This document shows positions 1-10,535 of a stretch of 64,000 nt of DNA, piece after piece. Numbering within the stretch: the first letter of the stretch is position 1; every line of letters begins with the position of its first letter. Position numbers and translations under genes: made by a program. Origin of the DNA: Photobacterium aquimaris (GTDB lineage: Bacteria > Pseudomonadota > Gammaproteobacteria > Enterobacterales > Vibrionaceae); the NCBI RefSeq assembly GCF_002954455.1, contig NZ_MSCC01000001.1, positions 2,419,614-2,483,613 on the forward strand, written 5' to 3'. Below the pieces are notes generated by a model, which searched no databases, was not told the origin of the DNA, and saw nothing but the letters and a program-made list of their open reading frames with translations.

Positions 1-609
1 AGGGTGTTTATGTTTATCTCTAAACGGTGACACCTCAGCAATTAAACTCGCTAATTCACGCGTACGTGTTAACGGTTCTTTTTCAGGGTTTTCACGGTGG
101 TCAACAATGCCACGCGCAATACGCTTAGCAAAACGTTCTTCACCAAACTCTTTTAATACCCATGCGATATCATCAGCATCAGCTTCTGCTAACCATTCAG
201 CAGCAGACATTCCTGATGTTGGATCCATACGCATATCTAGTGGGCCGTCACGCATAAAGCTGAAGCCACGCTCAGCATCATCAAGCTGCGGAGACGACAC
301 ACCTAAATCAAGTAAAACACCATCAACACGACCAATCAGATCACGTTCTTGCATGTATTTTTCCATGCCTGAAAATGGGCCATGGATAATTTCAAAACGT
401 GAGTCATCAATTTTTTGCGCTTCCGCAATAGCTTGAGGATCGCGATCGATGCTGTAAAGGCGACCGTTGTCACCTAATTTTGACAGAATTAAACGGCTAT
501 GACCGCCGCGACCGAAAGTACCATCGATATAGATACCATCGGGTTTAATCGCTAACCCGTCTACTGATTCATTAAGTAAAACGGAAACGTGCTCAAATTG
601 CTCAGACAT
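1..609 (-). CDS. rsmH: 16S rRNA m4C1402 methyltransferase RsmH, 3'-truncated by window edge
   Basis: S-adenosylmethionine-dependent enzyme that N4-methylates C1402 of 16S rRNA in the decoding centre. The frame opens with ATG at 609 and stays open to base 1, giving about 203 residues of a family of about 310, so the C-terminal third lies outside the window. The SAM-binding loop GTFGRGGHS (about residues 30-38) and the [10 protein letters not shown] motif (about 101-110) are both visible. It follows mraZ by 14 bp on the same strand, the usual first two genes of the division and cell-wall (dcw) cluster. Function is certain from motifs and context; only the 3' end is unseen. Confidence 0.97.
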   Translation of the reverse strand, partial: MSEQFEHVSVLLNESVDGLAIKPDGIYIDGTFGRGGHSRLILSKLGDNGRLYSIDRDPQAIAEAQKIDDSRFEIIHGPFSGMEKYMQERDLIGRVDGVLLDLGVSSPQLDDAERGFSFMRDGPLDMRMDPTSGMSAAEWLAEADADDIAWVLKEFGEERFAKRIARGIVDHRENPEKEPLTRTRELASLIAEVSPFRDKHKHP

Positions 610-623
610 AAATATAATTTCAG

Positions 624-1082
624 CTAAAGTGAAAGCTCACTAAGGCGCGGGGAAGGTTCCGGCGCATCCTCAGCCTGAAGGTCGATATCATGTTCAATTT
701 GCTGTTGCCACAAAGGCGCAGACCAGATTTCAAATTTATTTAACTGGCCAACGACCATAATTTTATTCGCTAACTGAGCATATTGTCTTAACGTCGGTGG
801 AATTAATATCCTTCCCTGCGCATCCAATTCACATTCGCAAGCATGCCCAAGCAATAATCGTTGCAAGCGGCGCTCTGCGGGATGAAGGCTGGATAGACGT
901 ACTAATTTAGCTTCAATTCGTTCCCATTCATCGATGGGATATAGCAACAAGCAACAAAACTGGTGATCGATAGTACAAACAAAGTGTCCCTGACATTGTT
1001 CAATTAACGATGCACGGTAACGCTTAGGCATTGCCCAGCGGCCTTTATCATCAATAACAACGCTAGTGGCACCTCTTAACAT
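624..1082 (-). CDS. mraZ: transcriptional regulator MraZ
   Basis: DNA-binding protein of the SpoVT/AbrB fold that represses its own dcw-cluster promoter. The 152 residues match the family length and contain the two half-repeats with the DxxGR signature (DDKGRW near residue 12 and DAQGRI near 90). The start ATG gives the typical MLRGATSV N-terminus. It is the first gene of the cluster, followed by rsmH. A promoter and three GTGGG-type repeats spaced 10 bp apart lie about 80-145 bp upstream, which fits autoregulation as described for E. coli MraZ. Confidence 0.97.
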   Translation of the reverse strand: MLRGATSVVIDDKGRWAMPKRYRASLIEQCQGHFVCTIDHQFCCLLLYPIDEWERIEAKLVRLSSLHPAERRLQRLLLGHACECELDAQGRILIPPTLRQYAQLANKIMVVGQLNKFEIWSAPLWQQQIEHDIDLQAEDAPEPSPRLSELSL

Positions 1083-1162
1083 TGGGGGATCTCGGTCAGA
1101 TTACACGATAAAGAGAGTAGATGAATTACTCACTTTAGCAGAATAACAACAAAGATAATGAG

Positions 1163-1192
1163 ACAACACCACTTTTCCCCACAAATTCCCAC
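1163..1192 (-). promoter_or_regulatory. MraZ operator (three 10-bp-spaced GTGG repeats)
   Basis: Read on the minus strand from 1192, the sequence is GTGGGAATTT, GTGGGGAAAA, GTGGTGTTGT: three direct repeats with exact 10-bp periodicity. MraZ of E. coli is known to bind TGGGN boxes separated by 5 bp in its own promoter region, which is this pattern; the third copy is imperfect (TGGTG). The repeats lie just downstream of the predicted -10 box, where bound MraZ would block transcription of mraZ-rsmH. Confidence 0.8.
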
Positions 1193-1197
1193 CACAA

Positions 1198-1227
1198 AGT
1201 GTACGTATGAGACAAAAACGATGTCAA
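1198..1227 (-). promoter_or_regulatory. sigma-70 promoter of mraZ (dcw cluster)
   Basis: On the minus strand a perfect -35 TTGACA (1222-1227) is followed after 18 bp by TACACT (1198-1203, 4 of 6 matches to the -10 consensus). It sits immediately upstream of the MraZ repeats and gives a 5' leader of roughly 110 nt before mraZ. Assigned by consensus match and position only. Confidence 0.65.
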
Positions 1228-1312
1228 GCAATTGGCAGTAATTCAGACACACTTCTAACAGTGGCCGAGTAAACCTGATTGCGAAATGTAATTTTGGCGG
1301 AAAATAAAACGC

Positions 1313-1344
1313 AAAAAAGGTGGTGCTTGTAATCAAACACCACC
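1313..1344 (-). terminator. rho-independent terminator of rnpB
   Basis: On the minus strand GGTGGTG pairs with CACCACC across 1319-1344 (11-bp stem with one mismatch) and is followed by six T (1313-1318). It lies directly downstream of the 3' end of the RNase P RNA. Confidence 0.85.
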
Positions 1345-1354
1345 TTCTCTAAAT

Positions 1355-1745
<391 letters not shown>

Positions 1746-1898
1746 CGCGAATTGTATAAGACAACGCTCACAGTTACCAGTGAAAAAATCACCAAAGTTA
1801 CAGCTTGAACAAAAAAACAGCGTCTGATTTTAATTCGGTGATAAAAACCACGCTCTCAAGTTTAAATCTGCAAAGTAACCGTTATTGGACTGCAGCCG

Positions 1899-2759
1899 TT
1901 ACTCGAGGTTTTCAAGGCCCCATTTGTAGAGTGCGTTTTTCTTACCACCGTGAATTTCCGCCGTTAACGCCGCCGCTTTTTTAAGCGGTAATTCTTTTGC
2001 TAGTAATGTTAGTGTACGTAGAATCTCTACCGATAACTCATCTTTTAGCGCACGGTGTCCAGCTACCAAAATAACCATCTCACCACGAACACGATTACTG
2101 TCTTCTGCTAACCAGTCAATTAGCTCGCCAAGTGGTGCGCCATGGATAGTTTCATAAGTTTTTGTTAACTCACGCGCTAATACTACTTGGCGTTCAGGGC
2201 CAAGCACGGCTAACATATCACTTAGGGAATCATTAATACGATGTGGCGATTCATAAAAAATCAATGTTCGTGCATCGTCTGCTAATGCTTGAAAACAATC
2301 GCGGCGACCTTTACTTTTGGGAGGAAGAAACCCCTCAAAACTAAAACGGTCAGAAGGTAAACCTGAACCGCTCAAGGCTGTAATTACAGCACATGGGCCT
2401 GGTAATGGCACAACTTTAACACCCGCATGACGACAGCGATTAACAAGATGATACCCTGGATCACTGATCAGCGGCGTACCAGCATCCGACACCAGCGCAA
2501 TGCTAGTACCTGCCTGAAGTTTCTCAATCAAAAAGTCAGCTTTTTGCTGTTCATTATGATCGTGAAGCGCAAAGGTGCGGGTCGAGATAGAGAAATGGGA
2601 CAACAATCGCGATGTATGACGTGTATCTTCAGCAGCAATTAAATCTACGTTTGCTAATACGTCTAATGCGCGCTGCGTTATATCAGCAAGATTACCGATA
2701 GGTGTTGGTACGATGTACAAAGTTGCGACATCTACCATGCCTGAATTGCTCTCACTCAT
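1899..2759 (-). CDS. rsmI: 16S rRNA 2'-O-ribose C1402 methyltransferase RsmI
   Basis: Tetrapyrrole-methylase-fold enzyme that 2'-O-methylates C1402 of 16S rRNA, the same nucleotide N4-methylated by RsmH encoded 1.3 kb away. The 286 residues fit the family. The N-terminus has [15 protein letters not shown], followed by AAEDTRHT and the glycine-rich [13 protein letters not shown], all hallmark motifs. It is transcribed divergently from lpoA across only 61 bp, the arrangement found in E. coli and vibrios. Confidence 0.97.
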   Translation of the reverse strand: MSESNSGMVDVATLYIVPTPIGNLADITQRALDVLANVDLIAAEDTRHTSRLLSHFSISTRTFALHDHNEQQKADFLIEKLQAGTSIALVSDAGTPLISDPGYHLVNRCRHAGVKVVPLPGPCAVITALSGSGLPSDRFSFEGFLPPKSKGRRDCFQALADDARTLIFYESPHRINDSLSDMLAVLGPERQVVLARELTKTYETIHGAPLGELIDWLAEDSNRVRGEMVILVAGHRALKDELSVEILRTLTLLAKELPLKKAAALTAEIHGGKKNALYKWGLENLE

Positions 2760-2820
2760 TTGTCTAAGATCTCATCTGCAATTAATATCAAGAGTAATTT
2801 GTCACAGTTGAATAAATTCA

Positions 2821-4675
2821 ATGCCCAATTTTACCCATAAGCGTAAAAGTGTATCACGACTGATGGCGCCTGTAGCCCTTGCTGTTGCTTTAGCAGGGTG
2901 TAGCACGCCAAACCTGTACAACCAGCAGGTACCATTAACGGATATCACTGCGGTAGCCGCTCAAAGCTCAGCCGCCTATTTAAGTAAAGTCAACACCAGT
3001 GATGGCGCAGAGCGCATTAACTGGGAGATCATGGCTGTTAAAGCGATGATCCTCGAAAATAAATGGCAACAAGCCGATCAATGGATTGCTAAATTATCTC
3101 AACAGTCCATGAACCCAACTCAAATTGCTGAATGGCAACTTGCGCGTGCCATGGTACGTGAGCATCAAGGTCAACCACAAGCGGCACTGAATAGTTTAAA
3201 TTTTCAACCTTCATGGCAGCTAACTAAAAGTCAATATCAGCGCTATTACACCCTACGTGCTAACTTATTGGAACAGTTAAACCACCCGTTCCAAGCTGCA
3301 CGTGAACGTACTAAGCTTGATTACTATTTAGATCAAAGTCAAAAAGCCGCGAATTGGCAACAAGTTTGGCATGATCTAAGCGGTTATACCAATGCTCAAT
3401 TAGGCAGTGTTAAGCTGACTGATAACGACAGTGTGCTTAAAGGCTGGGTTGAACTTGCGATGTTGAAAAACAGCGCGACCATGCAACCGATGCAGCTTAA
3501 GCAAGCACTTGAGCAATGGCTTCATCGCCACCCTTATCACCCTGCGAATCAATATCTACCCGCAGAGCTAAAAGCATTGATCGATATGAAGGCGGTTAAG
3601 CTCGATAATATCGCGTTATTATTACCACTTTCAGGTCGTTTTGCTGCACAAGGTAAGGCGGTTCGCGATGGTTTTATTAACTCAATGATGGATGATAAAG
3701 GCCGCGATACCAATAATGAGCTCAATATTTATGATACTGAAGCTCAATCAATGCCTGATATCATGGCGCAGCTACAACATAACGGTACCCAGTTTGTTGT
3801 TGGCCCACTGCGTAAAAATATTATTACTGAATTTCAGCAAGATAACACCACCCATATCAATATGCTGGCGTTAAACATGCCGCCGCAAATCAGTAATAAT
3901 AAACCTAATGCTTGCTATTTTGCTTTGTCACCAGAGCAAGAAGCGCAGCAAGCTGCAGAACGTATTTACGCTCAAGGTCATCGTAATCCAGCCATCCTAG
4001 TACCATCTAATGGCTTTGGACAACGTGTTGCACAAGCATTTAATCAACAATGGTTACAGCTTGATAATCAGCCAGCATTGATCGTAAATTTTGGTAGCCG
4101 AGCTCAAATACCTCAGCAAATTAAACAAGCATTTACCACCGGTGCTGGCAGTCATGTTGATGCGATTTATATGGTTGCTAGTCGTAACGAAGTTATGATG
4201 CTAAAGCCTTTCATTGAAGCATCAATGCCGCCAAGTGGTGATCCAGCTCAGATTTACGCTAGCTCACGCAGTAATCCTGATAACCATAATGGTAACCGTG
4301 AATTACGCGGTATTGAAGTCAGTGATATTCCACTACTGATCAACCCACAACCGGGTTATATGGAGCGCTTTAATCAACTGTGGCCAAACCAAGGTAATAC
4401 TAGTATTCGTCTGCATGCCTTTGGTATGGATGCTTACTTAATTGCCAAGAAATTACCTGAAATGCGCGCTAATAGTCATTACAGCGTACAAGGGGAAACT
4501 GGTGACTTATCAGTTAACAATCAATGTGTTGTACAGCGTGAAATCGATTGGGGTAAGTTTAGCAGTCACGGTATAACACCACTGACCGCAACCCATATGC
4601 CAACAGCACCTATCTCTAATACATCTAGTGCAGTCTCTAATACATCTAGTGCAGCCGATAACATAAACCTTATCA

Positions 4676-4698
<23 letters not shown>
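2821..4698 (+). CDS. lpoA: penicillin-binding protein activator lipoprotein LpoA
   Basis: Outer-membrane lipoprotein that activates the peptidoglycan synthase PBP1A. The N-terminus is a lipoprotein signal with the lipobox LAGC (Cys at about residue 27). The N-terminal half is TPR-like and helical; the C-terminal half (from about residue 260, NIALLLPLSGRFAAQGKAV) is a periplasmic-binding-protein-like domain. Length 625 residues is typical. The C-terminal tail holds a duplicated Ser/Thr/Asn-rich segment caused by a 21-bp tandem repeat. The 3' end overlaps yraN by 23 bp, and the lpoA-yraN-diaA-dolP order is conserved. Confidence 0.96.
4613..4654 (+). repeat. perfect 21-bp tandem duplication within lpoA 3' end
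   Basis: Two adjacent identical 21-bp units starting TCTCTAATAC and ending CTAGTGCAG. Each encodes the heptapeptide SNTSSAV/A near the C-terminus of LpoA. The length keeps the frame, so the effect is only to lengthen a low-complexity tail. Confidence 0.9.
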
Positions 4699-5648
<950 letters not shown>

Positions 5649-5651
5649 TTA

Positions 5652-6194
5652 ATGAAGTGGTTAGTGACATTTGTCGTTATTTCGAGCTTATCTCTGACTG
5701 GATGTTCTGTTCTTTCAACCCAAGATCCACGCAATAGTGGTCAACACTGGCAAGATCAAAAAATAGAAATGGATATTGCAGGCGTTGCTCATACTCGTCA
5801 GTTTACCAAACAACTGAGTGTTGATAGTGTCGCCCTTGATGGCACGGTATTGTTAGTTGGCCAAGCAACATCACAACCACTTAAACAAGCATTTGTTGAA
5901 CAAATCCGTGGTATTACAGGGATTGATCGTATTTACAATCAAATCCAAGTGCGACCATTATTAACCATGACAAATATTAGTCGTGATGCGTGGTTAACCA
6001 CCAAAGTGAAATCACAGCTAATTGCCAGTAAGCAACTGACCAATGTGGTCATCAAAGTGATCTCTGAAAATAAGCGAGTCTTTTTACTCGGTTATGTCGC
6101 CCCAGAACAAGCAGCAATAGCCACCAATATTGCACGTAATGTTTCAGGGGTTGAGCACGTGATTACGCTGTTTGAAAAACCACAACGCTATTAA
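5652..6194 (+). CDS. dolP: division/outer-membrane lipoprotein DolP (YraP), two BON domains
   Basis: Outer-membrane lipoprotein that localises to division sites and helps keep outer-membrane integrity and BAM function. A short signal ends in the lipobox LTGC (Cys at about residue 18). Two BON domains follow (about 45-115 and 120-178), each with the characteristic central glycine (DGTVLLVGQA, KRVFLLGYV). Length 180 residues is usual (E. coli 191). It starts 3 bp after diaA, so the genes are co-transcribed, and a bidirectional terminator follows. Confidence 0.95.
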   Translation: MKWLVTFVVISSLSLTGCSVLSTQDPRNSGQHWQDQKIEMDIAGVAHTRQFTKQLSVDSVALDGTVLLVGQATSQPLKQAFVEQIRGITGIDRIYNQIQVRPLLTMTNISRDAWLTTKVKSQLIASKQLTNVVIKVISENKRVFLLGYVAPEQAAIATNIARNVSGVEHVITLFEKPQRY

Positions 6195-6232
6195 GCAATC
6201 GTGTTATTAAACAGTAGCGTTATTACAGCCAT

Positions 6233-6262
6233 AAAAAAACGCAGCCACTGGCTGCGTTTTTA
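6233..6262. terminator. bidirectional rho-independent terminator between dolP and sspB
   Basis: ACGCAGCC-ACT-GGCTGCGT (6239-6257) is a perfect 8-bp stem flanked by A-runs on the left and T-runs on the right, so it can stop transcription from both converging genes. Confidence 0.9.
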
Positions 6263-6280
6263 TTTTCGTTAACGACTACG

Positions 6281-6787
6281 TTATTTAACCACACGTAAGC
6301 TTGGACGACCACGAGGACGTGGTGGCTCATCATCAGGCTCATCACCATCAACCGTTTCTGTAACAACAGCAAATGGAGAAACTGCAGGAGACACATCATC
6401 ATCGGTGTTTTCTTCTGCTGACACGTGCTCATCATCATAGATAGCAGATTCAGTATCGTATGCAGCTTCAGGCTCGAACATCGTTCCAGCGCCGTTCTCA
6501 CGCGCATAGATAGCCAAAACTGCATACATTGGTACGATAACTGAATGTGGACGACCACTAAAGCGTGCACTGAAGCTAACAGCTTCATTGCTCAATTCTA
6601 GATTTCCCACCGCCATAGGAGCAATATTGAGGATGATTTGACCATCACTCACAAACTCCATTGGCACTTTTACTCCTGGTAACATCGCATCAACAACGAG
6701 ATGTGGAGTAAGATCATTATCAACCAACCAATCATAAAACGCGCGTAACAAATAAGGGCGACGCGGCGTCATATTTTCCATATCCAT
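6281..6787 (-). CDS. sspB: ClpXP protease specificity-enhancing factor SspB
   Basis: Adaptor that binds ssrA-tagged proteins and delivers them to ClpXP. The N-terminal dimeric substrate-binding domain (MTPRRPYLLRAF, HLVVDA, FSARFSG) is followed by an acidic flexible linker (about residues 110-155) and the ClpX-binding tail RGRPSLRVVK at the very C-terminus. The start at 6787 gives an N-terminus colinear with E. coli. It lies 2 bp after sspA, the usual sspAB operon. Confidence 0.97.
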   Translation of the reverse strand: MDMENMTPRRPYLLRAFYDWLVDNDLTPHLVVDAMLPGVKVPMEFVSDGQIILNIAPMAVGNLELSNEAVSFSARFSGRPHSVIVPMYAVLAIYARENGAGTMFEPEAAYDTESAIYDDEHVSAEENTDDDVSPAVSPFAVVTETVDGDEPDDEPPRPRGRPSLRVVK

Positions 6788-6789
6788 AA

Positions 6790-7428
6790 TTACTGACCAG
6801 CTAAACGCATTTCACGTTCAGCTTCAGTTAAAGAAGCAAGGAATGAATCGCGTTCAAATACACGCGTCATATATGCCTTCACTTCTTTAGCGCCTGTACC
6901 ACTTAGCTCAATACCCATTTCAGGTAAACGCCATAATAGTGGTGCAAGGTAGCAATCAACTAGGCTAAATTCGTCACTCATAAAGAATGGGTATTCAGCA
7001 AAGACAGGTGCTAGTGCTAATAACTCTTCACGTAATTGCTTACGTGCTTTATCAGCTTCATCAGCAGTGCCTGCGTTAATCTTGTCAGCCAGTGAGTACC
7101 AGTTACGCTCAACACGGTACATCATCAAACGACTATTACCACGAGCAACAGGATAAACAGGCATTAGAGGTGGGTGAGGGAAACGCTCATCCAAGTACTC
7201 CATGATAATGTTAGCTTGGTATAACGCTAATTCGCGATCAACCAATGTTGGAACTGAACTGTATGGGTTCAATTCTAACAGATCTTCCGGCAGGCTCATT
7301 GGATCAACCAGCTCAATTTCAACACTAACGCCTTTTTCGGCTAGTACGATACGCACCTGATGGCTGTAGATGTCTGAAGCATCAGAATACAGAGTCATCA
7401 CAGAGCGTTTATTGGCAGCAACAGCCAT
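6790..7428 (-). CDS. sspA: stringent starvation protein A, RNA polymerase-associated
   Basis: GST-fold protein without glutathione activity that binds RNA polymerase and affects stationary-phase and acid-stress gene expression. The N-terminal thioredoxin-like domain (MAVAANKRSVMTL, YSHQVRIVLAEKG, PTLVDRELALY) is followed by the helical GST C-domain. I chose the ATG at 7428 rather than the TTG one codon earlier because it matches the family N-terminus and follows a GGAGGGG Shine-Dalgarno by a normal gap; product 212 residues. Confidence 0.96.
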   Translation of the reverse strand: MAVAANKRSVMTLYSDASDIYSHQVRIVLAEKGVSVEIELVDPMSLPEDLLELNPYSSVPTLVDRELALYQANIIMEYLDERFPHPPLMPVYPVARGNSRLMMYRVERNWYSLADKINAGTADEADKARKQLREELLALAPVFAEYPFFMSDEFSLVDCYLAPLLWRLPEMGIELSGTGAKEVKAYMTRVFERDSFLASLTEAEREMRLAGQ

Positions 7429-7454
7429 CAACCCCTCCAGTATATTTAATACAC

Positions 7455-7485
7455 AAAAAGCAATGGAGGCTCAAGCCCCCATTGC
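7455..7485 (-). terminator. rho-independent terminator of petABC
   Basis: Minus strand GCAATGG pairs with CCATTGC (7460-7485, with additional inner GGCT/AGCC pairing) and is followed by five T (7455-7459). It separates petC from sspA. Confidence 0.87.
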
Positions 7486-7513
7486 GAGATTCTTAACCCA
7501 CTAGATTACCTTA

Positions 7514-8251
7514 TCAGTGGACATCACGCCAATATTCTTTCTTCAACAGCACTGTTAATACTAAAAATAAGCTAATAAACCCCATTACCCACAACCCTAA
7601 TCGCTGCCGTTCAAGCTTCATTGGCTCAGCGGAATAATCTAAATAGTTAACCAGATCACGTACAGCAACATCATATTGCTGCGAGGTTAAATCACCACTG
7701 CCATCAGTTTCGATGCCTATTAATACTTGAGTTGGACTACCGTCGATCATCTGGGTCTCATAGATCTTACGCGGTACCCCTTGAAGTTCTTCAAGCACAT
7801 GTGGCATACCAACACTTGGAAAAAGACTATTATTAACCCCAAATGGACGGCTAGGATCAGCATAAAAAGAATGTAAGTAAGTGTATAACCAATCGGTTCC
7901 ACGCACTCGCGCCACCATCGTAAGATCTGGCGTTGGCGCACCAAATGATGCAGCAGCATATTGTTCTGACATCGAATTTGTCATTAAATCACCAATTTTA
8001 GCATTAGGATTAAACATTAAATGTTGCTGCATAAGTTCAACAGGAATGCCTAAATCAGTGGCTACTCGCTCATAACGTTGATATTGAGTTGAATGACAAC
8101 CTGCACAATAATTGGCAAACAATTGTGCCCCTCGCTGCAAAGAGGCCTTATCTGTCAGATCATTATTCGCGGCTTGCAAACTCACATTGCCACCACCCGC
8201 GATGGCAAATGTCGGCAGCCAAACCAGTAATGCTACAATCCATTGTTTCAT
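7514..8251 (-). CDS. petC: ubiquinol-cytochrome c reductase cytochrome c1 subunit
   Basis: Haem-c subunit of the cytochrome bc1 complex (respiratory complex III), passing electrons from the Rieske centre to periplasmic cytochrome c. A cleavable signal peptide (about residues 1-19, ending FAIAGG), the covalent haem site CAGCH at about 49-53, and a C-terminal membrane anchor (about 222-240) are all present. A likely axial methionine lies in the FPSVGMPHV region. Length 245 is typical. The start overlaps the petB stop by 4 bp, showing translational coupling. Confidence 0.97.
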   Translation of the reverse strand: MKQWIVALLVWLPTFAIAGGGNVSLQAANNDLTDKASLQRGAQLFANYCAGCHSTQYQRYERVATDLGIPVELMQQHLMFNPNAKIGDLMTNSMSEQYAAASFGAPTPDLTMVARVRGTDWLYTYLHSFYADPSRPFGVNNSLFPSVGMPHVLEELQGVPRKIYETQMIDGSPTQVLIGIETDGSGDLTSQQYDVAVRDLVNYLDYSAEPMKLERQRLGLWVMGFISLFLVLTVLLKKEYWRDVH

Positions 8252-9513
8252 TTGAATGTCACCCTCTTTGGTAGCGGTTTAGTCGCTTCATTTTTACTGT
8301 AGAAAAACAACACAATAAAAAACATGAAATAGGTAAAACTAAATATTTGTGCCAACAAGGTGAATATCGGTGTTACTGGTAAAGATCCAAGAATACCCAA
8401 GCCAATAAAACTGATGGTAAATTGAACTAAATTAGCCAAATGCAATGTGCTACGGTAACGAAAAGAGCGCACATTACAGCGATCAAACCACGGTAATAAG
8501 AACAAAAATACAATTGCAGCTCCCATAGCAGCAACCCCTAACAATTTATCGGGTACGGCGCGCAAAATGGCATAAAAGGGAGTGAAATACCAAACTGGAG
8601 CAATATGCTCAGGGGTTTTCATTGGATTAGCAGCTTCAAAGTTTGGTGCTTCTAAAAAGTAGCCGCCCATTTCAGGTGCAAAAAAGATCACATAACTAAA
8701 GAACAACGCAAATACTGCGACTCCAATCAGATCTTTAACGGTGCCGTAAGGATGAAACGGAATCGAATCTATAATGTCGTATTTTTTGGTGTAGTCTTGA
8801 TGAAAAGTAAACTGGGTTTGATGCTCATCACCTTGGCTACCTTTAGGCAATTTAGTGTCGATACCATCGGGGTTATTTGAGCCCACTTCATGCAGTGCTA
8901 ATACATGTAACACCACCAGCAGTAACAGCACTAACGGTAACGCTATCACGTGTAAAGCAAAAAAACGGTTTAAGGTGGCACCAGAAATAACATAATCACC
9001 ACGGATCCATAAAGTAAGATCATCACCAATCACAGGGATTGCACCAAACAGTGAAATAATCACCTGCGCGCCCCAGTAAGACATTTGTCCCCATGGCAAT
9101 AAATACCCCATAAAAGCTTCAGCCATCAGCACTAAAAATATCAGCATGCCAAATAACCACAATAGCTCTCGCGGTTTTTGATAAGAACCATAAATTAAGC
9201 CGCGAAACATGTGGAGATATATCACCACAAAAAAGGCCGAGGCTCCGGTCGAGTGCATATAACGCAGTAGCCACCCATACTCAACATCTCGCATTATGTA
9301 TTCAATCGAGGCAAAGGCACCTTCGGCTGAGGGAACATAATTCATGGTTAACCAAATACCGGTAATGATTTGATTAACTAGAACTAACATCGCTAGAGAT
9401 CCAAACACATACCAAAAATTAAAGTTCTTTGGCATTGGATATTGAGACAAATGTTTACGATATGCATTTACGATAGGTAGACGTTGATCAATCCAATTAA
9501 CTAAGCCAGCCAT
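8248..9513 (-). CDS. petB: ubiquinol-cytochrome c reductase cytochrome b subunit
   Basis: Integral membrane subunit of complex III carrying haems bL and bH and both quinone sites. It has 421 residues, and paired histidines occur in the second and fourth helices (RYMHSTGASAFF, RFFALHVIALPLVLLLLVVLHV). The Qo-site PEWY-type motif appears as PVWYFTPFYAILRAVPDKLLG, where the usual Glu is replaced by Val: PVWY, a variant known in several proteobacteria. The gene starts within the petA stop (1-bp overlap), making a tight petA-B-C operon. Confidence 0.97.
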   Translation of the reverse strand: MAGLVNWIDQRLPIVNAYRKHLSQYPMPKNFNFWYVFGSLAMLVLVNQIITGIWLTMNYVPSAEGAFASIEYIMRDVEYGWLLRYMHSTGASAFFVVIYLHMFRGLIYGSYQKPRELLWLFGMLIFLVLMAEAFMGYLLPWGQMSYWGAQVIISLFGAIPVIGDDLTLWIRGDYVISGATLNRFFALHVIALPLVLLLLVVLHVLALHEVGSNNPDGIDTKLPKGSQGDEHQTQFTFHQDYTKKYDIIDSIPFHPYGTVKDLIGVAVFALFFSYVIFFAPEMGGYFLEAPNFEAANPMKTPEHIAPVWYFTPFYAILRAVPDKLLGVAAMGAAIVFLFLLPWFDRCNVRSFRYRSTLHLANLVQFTISFIGLGILGSLPVTPIFTLLAQIFSFTYFMFFIVLFFYSKNEATKPLPKRVTFK

Positions 9514-10103
9514 TACACCGTCTCCTTATCAAGTCCAACCAAAATGGTGTTATCGTCTAAGAATTGATACGGCGGCACCACCAGATTAAGCGGTGCTGGC
9601 ACTCCTGCAAATACTCGCCCAGCCATATCAAAGGTTGAACCATGGCAGGGACAAAAAAAGCCAGCAGCAACACCACTCACTTGATCACTAAAACTTGTCG
9701 GCAAATAAGTCGGCGAACAGCCTAAGTGGGTACAAATACCAACAGCTAAAAATATTTCAGGTTTTAATGAACGATGTGAATTCTGCGCATATTGAGGTTG
9801 TTGTGGCTCTTCAGAGGTAGGATCACGAAGCTGAGCATCATGAGTGGCTAATTGCTGTAATACTGCTTGGCTACGACGTACTATCCATACAGGCTTGCCG
9901 CGCCATTCCACACGAATCATTTGTCCATCAGCTAATTTACTGATGTTTACTTCAACTGGCGCACCAGCCGCTTTGGCTTTCTCACTTGGATTCCATGATT
10001 TAATAAAAGGCACAGCAATTGCTATTGCCCCTATGCCGCCGACGATCGAGGTTGTTGCCGTTAGAAAGCGACGTCTTCCATTACTTATTCGCACAGTACT
10101 CAT
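9513..10103 (-). CDS. petA: ubiquinol-cytochrome c reductase Rieske iron-sulfur subunit
   Basis: [2Fe-2S] Rieske protein of complex III. A Tat-type N-terminus with RRRFLTATTS and a single membrane helix (about 18-34) precedes the soluble domain. The cluster ligands are visible as CTHLGC (about 123-128) and CPCHGS (about 150-155). A GGAG Shine-Dalgarno lies about 7 bp before the ATG. First gene of petABC; no clear sigma-70 promoter was picked out upstream, though the region holds a heptamer array. Confidence 0.97.
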   Translation of the reverse strand: MSTVRISNGRRRFLTATTSIVGGIGAIAIAVPFIKSWNPSEKAKAAGAPVEVNISKLADGQMIRVEWRGKPVWIVRRSQAVLQQLATHDAQLRDPTSEEPQQPQYAQNSHRSLKPEIFLAVGICTHLGCSPTYLPTSFSDQVSGVAAGFFCPCHGSTFDMAGRVFAGVPAPLNLVVPPYQFLDDNTILVGLDKETV

Positions 10104-10460
10104 CCATTTTCTCCAATAGCTCCTGCTTGGATTGTTATTTTTATATATCCCTAACGCTTAGATACAAGCCTATCCAAACATACCGCAGTAACAATATTGC
10201 TGCAGTTTTAATTTATCGCCAACATTTTAAGAATATGTAAAGCTCAATATATTCACAAGTTCACACCATTGTTTAGCGGTAAATATCGAACACAGACGAT
10301 TTATCGTTATTATGCATCAAGTATTAACCAAAAAAGTGATGGAAGATATAGATTCGAGGTGCGAGGTGCGAGGTGCGAGGTGCGAGGTGCGAGGTGCGAG
10401 GTGCGAGGTGCGAGAAAATATATCATTAACAATAATGAACAATACTTTCTAAAAAACAAT
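10104..10460. other. intergenic region between petA and the rpsI terminator
   Basis: This 357-bp AT-rich stretch must hold the petABC promoter on the minus strand, but no -35/-10 pair matched well enough to call. Its distinctive content is a GC-rich heptamer array at 10355-10414. The plus-strand open frame across the array is low-complexity (repeated VRGARCE) and not credible as a gene. Confidence 0.6.
10355..10414. repeat. heptanucleotide tandem array, (CGAGGTG)8 plus CGAG
   Basis: Eight perfect head-to-tail copies of CGAGGTG followed by a partial CGAG, 60 bp in total, in otherwise AT-rich sequence. No copy varies. It lies about 250 bp upstream of petA and 46 bp beyond the rpsI terminator, outside any credible gene. 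Uniform copies in a short unit suggest a locus that can change length by slippage. Confidence 0.95.
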
Positions 10461-10491
10461 CAAAAAAAAAGCCCAACCCGAGGGCTGAGCT
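10461..10491 (-). terminator. rho-independent terminator of rplM-rpsI
   Basis: On the minus strand AGCTCAGCCC pairs with GGGTTGGGCT (two G-T wobbles) and is followed by nine T (10462-10470). It lies 45-75 bp after the rpsI stop. Confidence 0.88.
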
Positions 10492-10535
10492 TTTTCTGTA
10501 CACAGTAAACCAGATAAAAATCTGGAAGCGTAATA

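Noticed and set aside
1130..1336. 68-codon minus-strand frame upstream of mraZ
   Set aside because: It overlaps the mraZ promoter, operator and the rnpB terminator and resembles no known protein.
10355..10414. Possible CRISPR array
   Set aside because: Units are 7 bp, contiguous and without spacers; no cas genes are present.
10269..10508. 79-codon plus-strand frame across the heptamer array
   Set aside because: Its sequence is mostly the repeat translated (VRGARCE), it runs into the rpsI terminator and has no Shine-Dalgarno.
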